A stretch of 64,000 nt of DNA from VGWB01 sp964480945 (GTDB taxonomy: Bacteria > Bacteroidota > Ignavibacteria > UBA10030). Below are positions 35,103 through 43,189 of the stretch, one piece after another. The first letter of the stretch is position 1. The number at the start of each line of letters is the position of its first letter. The position numbers were made by a program, and so were the translations under genes. The notes beneath the pieces are model-generated. The model had not been told where the DNA came from, ran no database searches, and saw only the letters and a list, made by a program, of their open reading frames with translations. The DNA is taken from contig CAYZRX010000007.1 of NCBI GenBank assembly GCA_964480945.1, positions 25,319 to 89,318 of the forward strand, given 5' to 3'.

Positions 35103-35642
35103 TTACTTCGCAGAGTTGGCGTTAGCCAAGAATTGGACTTGAGCGGCTGAACACTCGGCGATGAGCTTATCGTTGCCATCGTAGATACGCATACCGCCCT
35201 CTGACGTCATCGCGCATCGGGCGAGCACCTTCCCATTCGAGTCCTTGACCACCGTTCCATCGTTTCCTTTCTCGAAGGCGTACTGCACGGTTCCCGCCTC
35301 TGTCCTTGACGTCAACACTATCGTTCCGTCGGATCCTCGCAGCGTCAACGATGTCGTCCCATCAAGCGGCACAACTCTATCGTTGGATGCTGCTAAGGGG
35401 TTTTTGCCTGTCCAAAACTCGATCGAGTTGAGTACAATGGCGTCAACGAAAGCTGAAACGCCGTACACGGGAACAATATTCATGACAAGAAATCCAAGTT
35501 CATTCACAAACTTGCTGCCCAGTGTGCCGTTGAACTTGTAGACCTTCTTGACAAGGTTGAACGACCCATAGCACCCCCCCGCAGATGCCATCAAGACGGC
35601 GAGCATGAACACGGAGATCCATCGCAGAAATCTTGTTTTCAT
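35103..35642 (-). CDS. DUF3332-type lipoprotein
   Basis: 179 residues from the ATG at 35642, chosen because GGAGGT lies 7 bases upstream; the longer frame to 35711 is unsupported. A lipoprotein signal ends in ASAGGC. The segment GSFNLVKKVYKFNGTLGSKF followed by VNELGFLVMNIVPVYGVS and FWTGKNP is characteristic of DUF3332 proteins, as far as I recall. The function is unknown; it is presumably anchored in the inner or outer membrane. It is a single-gene unit convergent with the tRNA-Pro region. Confidence 0.88.
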   Translation of the reverse strand: MKTRFLRWISVFMLAVLMASAGGCYGSFNLVKKVYKFNGTLGSKFVNELGFLVMNIVPVYGVSAFVDAIVLNSIEFWTGKNPLAASNDRVVPLDGTTSLTLRGSDGTIVLTSRTEAGTVQYAFEKGNDGTVVKDSNGKVLARCAMTSEGGMRIYDGNDKLIAECSAAQVQFLANANSAK

Positions 35643-35890
35643 AATGCTACCTCCATGCTGTATAGGAAGTTGATGCGGCGACAATGGCCGCTGTGGGAAG
35701 GTGATGAGCAATGCTTACAAATGCAATAGCTGCCCTCTGGCTGCCAAATTGCGTTGATGAGGGTCACGTCGTGCATCTCTCCTCGAACGCAGGAAATCCA
35801 GGGCAGCAATGAGATTGCGCGACGGCTGGGAAATCGCTATCTTCCGTCATAATATAGAGTCAGTTCGATCTGCTTGTAGTGGAGACTGCC

Positions 35891-36280
35891 ATGGAGATCA
35901 AAGCCCGGAAGAAAATCATCCTCGTCGGGGACAAAGTGCTCATCGCACCGGACGCGGACGCGGATCGTACAGCACACGGCCTGTACCTCCCTCCAGGGGT
36001 GAAGGAGAAAGAAAAGATCCACAGCGGCCTCGTGGTGCAGGTCGGACCTGGTTATGCTGTTCCCAACCCCCACTATCTTGACCAGGAGCAATGGTCAACG
36101 ACCCCCAAAGACCCCGTGAAATACCTTCCGCTTCAAGCTGAGGAGGGAGATTACGCGTTGTTCTTGCGAGATTCTGCCATCGAGATCGAATACGAAGAAC
36201 GCAAGTACCTCATCGTGTCTCACTCTTCCATCCTCATGCTCATCCGCAGAAGTGAGTTCGTAGAGGGGCTGGAGGCGTAG
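35891..36280 (+). CDS. GroES-like (Cpn10 fold) protein
   Basis: 129 residues from the ATG at 35891 (GGAG 7 bases upstream). It matches the co-chaperonin pattern: KVLIAPDADADRTAHGLYLPP with a mobile loop, then GLVVQVGPG (dome loop start), and a C-terminal YLIVSHSSILMLI strand. It is about 35 residues longer than GroES, with an insertion at about 60-85 and a charged tail. No groEL is adjacent. It is probably not the main GroES but a divergent, stand-alone Cpn10-fold protein; the partner is unknown. Confidence 0.85.
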   Translation: MEIKARKKIILVGDKVLIAPDADADRTAHGLYLPPGVKEKEKIHSGLVVQVGPGYAVPNPHYLDQEQWSTTPKDPVKYLPLQAEEGDYALFLRDSAIEIEYEERKYLIVSHSSILMLIRRSEFVEGLEA

Positions 36281-36289
36281 GACGGGATT

Positions 36290-36565
36290 GTGGAGAAGGA
36301 CCTGCGGATTTTCAGTCACGAAAACGTCCTCGAACAGATCAAGACGGCAGAGTACCGCAACGGCTACTACGTTCTTGAGTTCTATTCCGAGGATAACAAG
36401 CCCTCTTCGCGGTCAACCGCGATCATCGAGAAATTCTATCTCTACCCTTCAGGCGGTACGCTGCGCGACGCGAATTTCCAGCTTCTCTTCTACGATTCGC
36501 GATACGACACCTACCGCGGGTTCAAACCGCCCCACCTTACACGCAAACTACCAAACTCTGAATAG
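36290..36565 (+). CDS. Hypothetical protein downstream of the GroES-like gene
   Basis: 91 residues, GTG start 10 bases after the GroES-like stop, so probably co-transcribed. Tyr-rich (YRNGYYVLEFY, LLFYDSRYDTYRG) and polar, with no signal peptide or membrane helix. I do not recognise the family. Confidence 0.65.
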   Translation: MEKDLRIFSHENVLEQIKTAEYRNGYYVLEFYSEDNKPSSRSTAIIEKFYLYPSGGTLRDANFQLLFYDSRYDTYRGFKPPHLTRKLPNSE

Positions 36566-36620
36566 GTCGCCCCACGCTTGAGCTGCTCAGATGCAGCATG
36601 AGGGGAAGTTCGTGCAGAGA

Positions 36621-36719
36621 TTCCCAATCGCATGAGAGCATGTGGTTTGAGAACCTTCCGAAAGGTTATTGAGGCGGCGGGGGTGACCTTCGGAAGGGTC
36701 GCTGGATTGGGAACGTTTT
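36621..36719 (+). terminator. Nested-hairpin terminator-like region
   Basis: Outer arms TTCCCAATC (36621-36629) and GATTGGGAA (36705-36713) enclose AACCTT-CCGA-AAGGTT (36652-36667) and CCTTCGGAAGG (36687-36697), followed by CGTTTTTCC. It lies between the hypothetical gene and the bacilliredoxin gene. Confidence 0.5.
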
Positions 36720-36791
36720 TCCAACACTGTTGTTATTAATCCTACACCATTTCGTAACTCTGGTAGGAATTCTGTAAGGAGGAGAGCGCGT

Positions 36792-37381
36792 ATGTACGAT
36801 ATCTTGATTCAGCGGATGCGGGAGGAAGTGACGGCACTCGGCGCACAAGAGCTGCGAAATCCGGAGGACGTCGACGCCACCCTGCCGAACGCGAAAGGAA
36901 CGATGCTTGTCGTCGTGAATTCGACGTGCGGATGTGCTGCCGGGGCCGCGCGTCCGGCATTGGCGAAGGCAATGCAGCATAGTGTCACGCCCGATAAGCT
37001 GGCAACGGTGTTTGCAGGGATCGATCGGGAAGCGACGGCGCGCGCACGGCAGTACTTCACGGATCAGCCCCCTTCATCCCCTTCGTTCGCTCTGATGCGG
37101 GACGGGAAACTGATTCAGATGATTCACCGCTACCAGATTGAAGGCCGAACACCGGATCAGGTTGCGGCNNNNNNNNNNNNNNNNNNNNNNNNNNNNNNNN
37201 NNNNNNNNNNNNNNNNNNNNNNNNNNNNNNNNNNNNNNNNNNNNNNNNNNNNNNNNNNNNNNNNNNNNTTCAGATGATTCACCGCTACCAGATTGAAGGC
37301 CGAACACCGGATCAGGTTGCGGCGACTCTCGTGCAGACGTTCGACCAACACTGTGTTTCAGAAAAGAAACAAGCCGTCTGA
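36792..37381 (+). CDS. Bacilliredoxin (BrxA/BrxB, YphP/YqiW family), split by assembly gap
   Basis: The N-terminal 125 residues carry the family's CxC redox motif in VVNSTCGCAAGAARPA near residue 51-53. The reading frame runs into 100 N at 37169, and the 55 bases before the gap (37114-37168) are repeated exactly after it (37269-37323). If the two contig ends simply overlap, the gene is intact: about 145 residues ending in KKQAV at 37381, the usual family length. Bacilliredoxins reduce bacillithiol- or other thiol-mixed disulfides on proteins. GGAGGAG precedes the ATG. Confidence 0.9.
37169..37268. other. Assembly gap (100 N) between overlapping contig ends
   Basis: Identical 55-base sequences flank the gap, so the scaffold probably joins two contigs that actually overlap and no sequence is missing. 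Confidence 0.95.
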
Positions 37382-37500
37382 CACGCTGACTGATGTGATC
37401 GTAGATGCCCATATGGTAGTATTCGTGTGGGCATTGCCGTATCGGCCTCCCAAGAAAGTCTGGAGGGCAGCCGAAATCAGACCACAATCTGGATGAAGGA

Positions 37501-37923
37501 ATGAAGACAAAGCTCTCTGTGTCATCGGCCGTGCTCGTGCTGGCAAGCCTGTTGGCCGATGGATGCTCGGATAAAGCGAGTAACCCAATGACTGCCGACC
37601 AGCAACCAGTCCAGCCACCGCCTGTGACAAGTTCAGGAGTATCGTTTCAAACAGACATCAAGCCAATCTTCCAAACGCATGGCTGTGCCTCGTGCCACGG
37701 CGGCAACGGTGGTCTCTTCGTTGGCTCCGTGGCCCAGCTGCTTCAAGGAGGCAACCATGGCCCTGCCATCGTGCCCGGCAACGCGGATGCCAGCAACATT
37801 ATTAGGAAACTCAGCCCCAACCCGCCATTCGGTGACCGCATGCCGTTCGGCGGCCCTTACTTGCCGGACAGCACCATTCAGCTTATCAAAACATGGATCA
37901 ATGAGGGTGCAAAGGACAATTGA
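37501..37923 (+). CDS. Small monohaem c-type cytochrome lipoprotein
   Basis: 140 residues. A lipoprotein signal ends in LADGC. The single haem site CASCHGG is near residue 60 and is preceded by VSFQTDIKPIFQTHG, the pattern of planctomycete-type cytochrome c domains. It shares with the next gene the segments GGNHGPAIVPGN, NPPFGDRMP and IKTWINEGAKDN. It is probably attached to the outer face of a membrane and acts in electron transfer. The two genes overlap by one base (TGATG). Confidence 0.88.
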   Translation: MKTKLSVSSAVLVLASLLADGCSDKASNPMTADQQPVQPPPVTSSGVSFQTDIKPIFQTHGCASCHGGNGGLFVGSVAQLLQGGNHGPAIVPGNADASNIIRKLSPNPPFGDRMPFGGPYLPDSTIQLIKTWINEGAKDN

Positions 37924-38348
37924 TGGGACCGGGAAAGAAAACACACTCGCGCAAATTCTTACTCTCGTTCATTCTCCTCGCCCTGGGCTCCGTGCTCACA
38001 TTCATGAGCTTCGATCTTAAACAGGACAAAGATCAGAAAAAAGACCCGGAGGTTTCGTACGCGAAGGAGATCGTACCGATCATCCAGAAACACTGCATCA
38101 GTTGTCATTCATCCGATGAAGATCGTCCAAGCGAACTCTACATGGATTCCTACGACGCGCTGATGAAAGGGGGTCGGCACGGGAAGTGCATCATCCCGGG
38201 CAATTCGAAAGAGAGTATCCTCTATCAGAAGATACAGCCGAATCCTCCTTTCGGGCGGTGGATGCCGCCACCGAAGAAGTTAAAGCTCTCCCCTGAGCAA
38301 GTCGAAATTTTCCGCCTCTGGATCGACCAGGGGGCGAAGGACAACTAG
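37923..38348 (+). CDS. Second small monohaem cytochrome, paralogue of the preceding one
   Basis: 141 residues from the ATG at 37923, which overlaps the previous stop (TGATG) and implies translational coupling. An N-terminal membrane helix or signal (FLLSFILLALGSVLTF) has no lipobox. The haem site CISCHSS lies near residue 60. It shares GGRHGKCIIPGN, NPPFGRWMPPP and FRLWIDQGAKDN with its neighbour, so the pair arose by duplication. The extra Met near the NPPFG motif may be the sixth haem ligand; this is inference. Confidence 0.88.
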   Translation: MGPGKKTHSRKFLLSFILLALGSVLTFMSFDLKQDKDQKKDPEVSYAKEIVPIIQKHCISCHSSDEDRPSELYMDSYDALMKGGRHGKCIIPGNSKESILYQKIQPNPPFGRWMPPPKKLKLSPEQVEIFRLWIDQGAKDN

Positions 38349-38428
38349 GAAAGAGTTGTTTCCGAAGGTTCCGGTCTCCATATTGGAGTTGTCCGTGCTT
38401 TCAGATCTCATTGCTGCGTTCTCAGCCG

Positions 38429-39103
38429 ATGGTACTTGAGCCGATCAAGACAACCCTCGTTCACAAAGTTCTTCCCTCCAGCGCTCTCCGGGAAGAACGA
38501 CAACCTGCCCTGATTCTTCTGCACGGCCGCGGAACGAACGAAGACGACCTGCTCGGCTTAGCCGAGTATCTCGATCCGCGCTTCTTCATCGTAAGTGCCC
38601 GGGCCCCCTTTCCATTTCCGTACGGCGGCTTCGCGTGGTATCAGATCCTCGAGGTTGGGACGCCCGATCCGCGGCAATTTGATGAGAGTTACCAGCAGTT
38701 GAGCCAGTTCGTGGAGGATGTGAAAGCGAAGTATCCAGTCGACCCAGGCAGGGTCTTTCTCCTGGGCTTCAGCATGGGGAGCATCATGTCACTTGCCCTT
38801 TCGCTGACGAAGCCTAATGCGTTTAAGGGGGTCGTAGCGCACAGCGGCTACATCCCGGAGAACACGTCATTACGCTTCCGTTGGGATGAGCTTGCCGGTC
38901 TCGGCCTGTTCGTTGCCCACGGGACCGAGGACCCTGTCATACCGATCGAATTCGGGCGGCGAGCCCGCGAACTTCTTTCGAAGACCCGGGCCGATTTTAC
39001 CTACCGGGAGTACCCCATCGGGCACACGATCAGCGAGGAAAGTCTCTCTGATTTCTCTGCGTGGCTTCGAATAAGACTTGACGTTCCAGGAGATATGAAG
39101 TAG
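38429..39103 (+). CDS. Phospholipase/carboxylesterase-family alpha/beta hydrolase
   Basis: 224 residues from the ATG at 38429. The oxyanion region is LILLHGRGTNEDD, the nucleophile elbow GFSMGS is near residue 113, the acid Asp is in HGTEDPVIP and the His in YPIGHTISEE. It matches the Abhydrolase_2 group (YpfH/EstB-like esterases). It is cytoplasmic, with no signal peptide. The substrate is unknown. Confidence 0.92.
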   Translation: MVLEPIKTTLVHKVLPSSALREERQPALILLHGRGTNEDDLLGLAEYLDPRFFIVSARAPFPFPYGGFAWYQILEVGTPDPRQFDESYQQLSQFVEDVKAKYPVDPGRVFLLGFSMGSIMSLALSLTKPNAFKGVVAHSGYIPENTSLRFRWDELAGLGLFVAHGTEDPVIPIEFGRRARELLSKTRADFTYREYPIGHTISEESLSDFSAWLRIRLDVPGDMK

Positions 39104-39152
39104 ATTTTCGGAACAGCATCTGAAGCCCTTCCCTTCCCTGACGGTACCGCTC

Positions 39153-40049
39153 GTGAAGAAAGCCAAGAAAACTGCGACCTCCAGCTTTGGCACCTCGGGT
39201 CGTGTAAGCCACGACTCCTCTCGGTTCTACCGCAGCCGCCTGTACGAGCAGCCCGCTCCGGCGTCCAGAGTTGCAGCAGGGGAGAATCCAGTTCCCGCCG
39301 ACGTCTTGAACCGGATCCTCTGCAAGAGCAGCGAGTCAATGGAGGAGCTCCCGGATCGTTCCGTTCATCTGATGATCACCTCCCCACCGTACAACGTCAC
39401 CAAGGAGTACGATGAAAACCTGACGCTCGTGGAATATCGGGATCTCCTCCGGCGCGTGTTTCGGGAGACGCATCGTGTTCTTGTCGAGGGAGGGCGAGCA
39501 TGCGTCAACGTTGCCAACGTCGGGCGGAAGCCGTACATCCCTTTTCACGCGTTCATCGCGCAGGACTTGCTCGACCTCGGATTCGCGATGCGGGGAGAAG
39601 TCATCTGGAACAAAGGGAGTAGCGCAGGTCCGTCGACGGCGTGGGGGAGCTGGAAGTCGGCGACGAATCCGACGCTCAGAGACGTGCACGAATACATCCT
39701 GGTTTTCTCAAAGGGGGACTTTGCAAGACGAGCGGACGGGAGGAAGAGCACGGTGAGTCGCGAGGAGTTTCTCGAATTAACGAAAAGCGTGTGGACGTTT
39801 GGTTCAGAGTCTGCAAAGCGTGTCGGCCATCCTGCGCCGTTTCCGGTCGAGCTCCCTCGGCGGCTCATTCAGCTCTATAGTTTCGAGGGAGATATCATCC
39901 TCGATCCGTTTTGCGGCAGCGGATCCACATGCATTGCGGCGCTTCAAACGCGCCGAGGCTTTGTCGGTTACGAAAAGAGCGACTCCTATACAAAGCTCGC
40001 GGAACAACGAATCCAAAGAGAAATGAAAGCGTCTCCACGGCCTGCTTGA
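39153..40049 (+). CDS. Orphan beta-class DNA methyltransferase (N4-C or N6-A)
   Basis: 298 residues, GTG start. Catalytic motif IV TSPPYN is near residue 77 and SAM motif I DPFCGSGST near residue 251, so the order is that of beta-class amino-methyltransferases. SPPY is more frequent in N4-cytosine enzymes, D/N-PPY in N6-adenine ones. The recognition segment lies between the motifs (about 130-230). About 65 N-terminal residues are low-complexity and poorly conserved. No restriction endonuclease gene is adjacent, so it may be regulatory or protective. Confidence 0.93.
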   Translation: MKKAKKTATSSFGTSGRVSHDSSRFYRSRLYEQPAPASRVAAGENPVPADVLNRILCKSSESMEELPDRSVHLMITSPPYNVTKEYDENLTLVEYRDLLRRVFRETHRVLVEGGRACVNVANVGRKPYIPFHAFIAQDLLDLGFAMRGEVIWNKGSSAGPSTAWGSWKSATNPTLRDVHEYILVFSKGDFARRADGRKSTVSREEFLELTKSVWTFGSESAKRVGHPAPFPVELPRRLIQLYSFEGDIILDPFCGSGSTCIAALQTRRGFVGYEKSDSYTKLAEQRIQREMKASPRPA

Positions 40050-40154
40050 GCTCTCTCCGATTGCATGCCGGACGGAGATCACGTATATTCTCCTGCCGAA
40101 CGATACCAGCATCGTATTCCGTCTGATCTCTCAAGCTACCCGACGAGTAATCGT

Positions 40155-41339
40155 ATGAAAACCCGTACTCTTGCATCGCTTCTCTTCGCCCTTTGTTCAA
40201 TCCTTCTCTTCTCCTGCGCGCGGGTCGATAAAGACAGTGCCGTGCTCAAAACTGCCCTTGATTCCTTACGACAACGCTATGCTCCCGATGATCGGACTGC
40301 CGTCTTCGACCTGACGCTGGAGCAGCAAGGCGATGCAATTGTGGTAAAGGGAGACGTCGACAATCCGAAGGCAAAGGATGAGTCTCTCACGACCCTTGCG
40401 AAGGCGAGTGGAGGCACAATCCTCGACAGCGTGAGGGTTTTGCCGGATCCTCAATTAGGTGCGAAAAGGTTCGGCATTGTTGCTGTCAGTGTCGGGAATG
40501 TCCGGACCAAGCCCGGTCACGCTCGTGAGCTCTGCACGCAAGCGATGATGGGTACGGTGACGAAGCTTCTGAAAAAGCGGGGGGGATGGTATTACGTGCA
40601 GTTGCCGGATAACTATCTGGGATGGCTGGAAGAAAGCGCGATGAAGATCACGACCCCGGAAGGAGTCGACGCCTGGAGATCCGCTGCGAAGATGATCGTG
40701 ACGAGCCATTTTGCACTCGTGCGTGAACGTCCCACTCAGGCAGCTGTGCCTGTCAGCGATGCGGTTGCGGGTGTGCTCCTCAAGCTCCTCGCGCGCAGAG
40801 GAGCGTGGGTCGAGGTTGAGCTCCCGGATGGCCGCCGCGGCTACATTGAAGCAACGAACGTAGAAAGACTTGAGAAGTGGAAACAGACACGCAAGCTGAC
40901 AGCCGACAACATTGAGAAAACGGCGAAAATGTTCATGGGTGTCCCATATCTCTGGGGAGGGACATCACCGAAGGGTATGGATTGTTCTGGCTTTGCCAAA
41001 ATCGTGTTTCGGCTGAACGGTCTGGAGCTGAGCCGGGACGCGGACCAACAGGCCCTTATGGGCGAAGATGTTGAGCCAGGCAAGGATTTCGATAACTTGA
41101 GGAAGGGGGATCTGCTCTTCTTTGGCAGGAGAGCCACAGCGGACAAACCGGAGCGGATCACTCACGTCGGTATCTGTCTCGGGAAGCGGAGGTTCATTCA
41201 CAGCCCTGGCGGGTCGGGGGTCAGGGTGAACAGTCTTGACACCTCAGCGCCCGACTACAGTGAGTCTTACGGTAAGAGCTTCGTCCGAGCACGGCGGTTG
41301 ATCGGAGTGAAGCAGGTACCCGAAGTGTCAAAGAAGTGA
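40155..41339 (+). CDS. NlpC/P60 cell-wall hydrolase lipoprotein with two SH3-like domains
   Basis: 394 residues from the ATG at 40155, where a lipoprotein signal begins (LLFALCSILLFSC). Bacterial SH3-like domains lie at about 115-185 and 190-260 (NVRTKPGHARE, LVRERPTQAAV). The NlpC/P60 domain has its catalytic Cys in MDCSGFAKIVF near residue 280 and His in THVGICLGKRRFIHS. Such enzymes cut the gamma-D-Glu bond to the diamino acid in murein peptides. It is convergent with a dipeptide epimerase gene that could process the released L-Ala-D-Glu. Confidence 0.93.
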   Translation: MKTRTLASLLFALCSILLFSCARVDKDSAVLKTALDSLRQRYAPDDRTAVFDLTLEQQGDAIVVKGDVDNPKAKDESLTTLAKASGGTILDSVRVLPDPQLGAKRFGIVAVSVGNVRTKPGHARELCTQAMMGTVTKLLKKRGGWYYVQLPDNYLGWLEESAMKITTPEGVDAWRSAAKMIVTSHFALVRERPTQAAVPVSDAVAGVLLKLLARRGAWVEVELPDGRRGYIEATNVERLEKWKQTRKLTADNIEKTAKMFMGVPYLWGGTSPKGMDCSGFAKIVFRLNGLELSRDADQQALMGEDVEPGKDFDNLRKGDLLFFGRRATADKPERITHVGICLGKRRFIHSPGGSGVRVNSLDTSAPDYSESYGKSFVRARRLIGVKQVPEVSKK

Positions 41340-41386
41340 TCGGGAAGGTAGACTTGGACCGCTCCCGCAGCCGGCTCCTTGCCTCG

Positions 41387-42523
41387 TCAGAGCTTCGTAA
41401 CGCCGATTCCTGGACGATCAGTTAACGTTACCCTGCCGTCCACAATCCTCGTCCCGTCAAACACATCGTTGCTGATCAAGAGGGCGCCATCGAGATCCGC
41501 GAAATCGACCATGGGTGAGAGGTGGGATGCGGCTGAGATTGCACAGGAGGTCTCGGTCATGCACCCGAGCATGACCTTCATCCCGAGAGCTCGCGCCAGC
41601 AGGAGCATCTTGTGTGCCTCTCTCATGCCCGTGGACTTCATCAACTTGATATTGATTCCAGAGTAGACACCAAGCGCCTTCTTGACATCGGGGAGGCGTT
41701 GCACGCCCTCATCGCCGAAGGTGGGCAGCGGACTTCGTTCCGTCAGCCAGGCCATATCGTCGACGTGCTCCTTCGGCAGCGGTTGTTCGACGAAGACAAC
41801 ACCCCTCTCCTTGAGCCAGTGGATCATCTCCAACGCGGCGGAACGATCCGTCCAGCCCTGGTTGACATCGACGCAGATCGGCTTGTCTGTGACTGAACGG
41901 ATGGTTTCGATCATCATCTTGTCGGTGTCACGTCCTAGTTTCACCTTGAGGATCTTGAATTCTTCAGCTTCCTTTGTCTTCTGACGGACCACGTCGGCGG
42001 TGTCGATACCGATCGTGAACGATGTATAGGGGGTCTTGTTCTTGTTGAAGCCCCAGATGTTGTGCCACGGCTGATTCATCAGCTTGCCCACGAGATCGTG
42101 CAGCGCGATGTCGACGGAGGCTTTCGCGGCGGGATTGCCCGGGGCGATCGAATCAATGTCGCTGAGAATTGTCTCCAGCTCGAAGGGATTCTCGTACTTG
42201 CTCAGATCTACCCTCGAGAGAAACTCCTTTGCAGTCTGGTGCGACTCGCCCAGGTACGGAGGCATAGAGGCCTCGCCGTATCCTGTGAAGTCCTCATACT
42301 CGATCTGCGTCAGCATCACTGGTGTCGTCGTACGGGAACTCGTGGCAATGGTGAAGACATGTTTAAGCTCCAGCGTATAAGGGCGAAAGCTGAACTTCAT
42401 ACGTGAGGACTTGTTCTTCTGAGAGTAGGAACGATTCAGCGATGGGACACTACCTTCGGCAATGAGTGAGGCTCCGGCGAGAAGCGACGCGGTCTTGAGA
42501 AAATTACGGCGGTATTGGTTCAT
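41387..42523 (-). CDS. Dipeptide (L-Ala-D/L-Glu type) epimerase with Tat signal, enolase superfamily
   Basis: 378 residues. The N-terminus RRNFLKTASLLAGASL is a twin-arginine signal. The barrel has the catalytic Lys in KVKLG, metal ligands in CVDVNQGW, FVEQPLP and FGDEGVQ, the second Lys in NIKLMKSTG, and GCMTETS, as in muconate-lactonizing-type dipeptide epimerases. It would be exported folded, so it acts outside the cytoplasm, whereas E. coli YcjG is cytoplasmic. It is convergent with the NlpC/P60 gene, 47 bases apart. Confidence 0.92.
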   Translation of the reverse strand: MNQYRRNFLKTASLLAGASLIAEGSVPSLNRSYSQKNKSSRMKFSFRPYTLELKHVFTIATSSRTTTPVMLTQIEYEDFTGYGEASMPPYLGESHQTAKEFLSRVDLSKYENPFELETILSDIDSIAPGNPAAKASVDIALHDLVGKLMNQPWHNIWGFNKNKTPYTSFTIGIDTADVVRQKTKEAEEFKILKVKLGRDTDKMMIETIRSVTDKPICVDVNQGWTDRSAALEMIHWLKERGVVFVEQPLPKEHVDDMAWLTERSPLPTFGDEGVQRLPDVKKALGVYSGINIKLMKSTGMREAHKMLLLARALGMKVMLGCMTETSCAISAASHLSPMVDFADLDGALLISNDVFDGTRIVDGRVTLTDRPGIGVTKL

Positions 42524-42702
42524 GTCAGATCCTTTGTCGATTCTGTAAGCCCGTGGTCAAAAGTTAGAGAAAAGACGGACAAACTTCAATGGAACTGCCC
42601 GTTGTCGGCTGGTGATTGTGGTCAACATCGAGCGGCGCCGGGGTTGCTTCCGACAAGTTCACTTTGTATCTTAAGCCAGAAGCAGGTGACGAGATCAATC
42701 GC

Positions 42703-43083
42703 GTGACACCGAGGAGAAAACAATATATCCTTGTCGTTGACGACGAGCCCGCGTGGCTGAAGAGCACTGCGCGCGTTCTGCGCAGCGAGGGGTATCAAGT
42801 CAAGGAAGCGAAGAGCGGCGCCGAAGCGCTCGCCGTCCTCGTGAGGTTCAGACCCGACCTGATCGTCAGCGACCTGCGCATGCCGGACATGAACGGGTTC
42901 GATCTTCTGGATAAGATAAAGAAGTTGCCGAAGATCTCGGCGACACCGGTTGTATTCTTTTCTGCAATTGACGACTTTCATGCCAAGAAGGTCGCGAACG
43001 AACTTGGGGCCACCGCTTGTCTGCCGAAGCCCTACGATCAGCGGGATGTCATCTCTATCTTGAAGCAATACCTCCCTCGCTAG
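42703..43083 (+). CDS. Receiver-only response regulator (CheY-like)
   Basis: About 126 residues from the GTG at 42703, chosen because the receiver begins shortly after (YILVVDDEPAW); an upstream TTG at 42616 would add 29 residues without homology. The phospho-accepting Asp is in LIVSDLRMPDMNG, Thr/Ser-loop FFSA, and Lys in LPKPYD. There is no output domain. It precedes the hybrid kinase by about 107 bases and may act with it in a phosphorelay. Confidence 0.88.
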   Translation: MTPRRKQYILVVDDEPAWLKSTARVLRSEGYQVKEAKSGAEALAVLVRFRPDLIVSDLRMPDMNGFDLLDKIKKLPKISATPVVFFSAIDDFHAKKVANELGATACLPKPYDQRDVISILKQYLPR

Positions 43084-43189
43084 TCTCACTTCCCTCAATA
43101 TTCTCCGTCGTTCCAGCACTGTGCCGCGGGGCACTTGATATTAACGGACGGTGTTGCTACTTTTTCTAGCGAAAAAGAATGGCTCGCGC

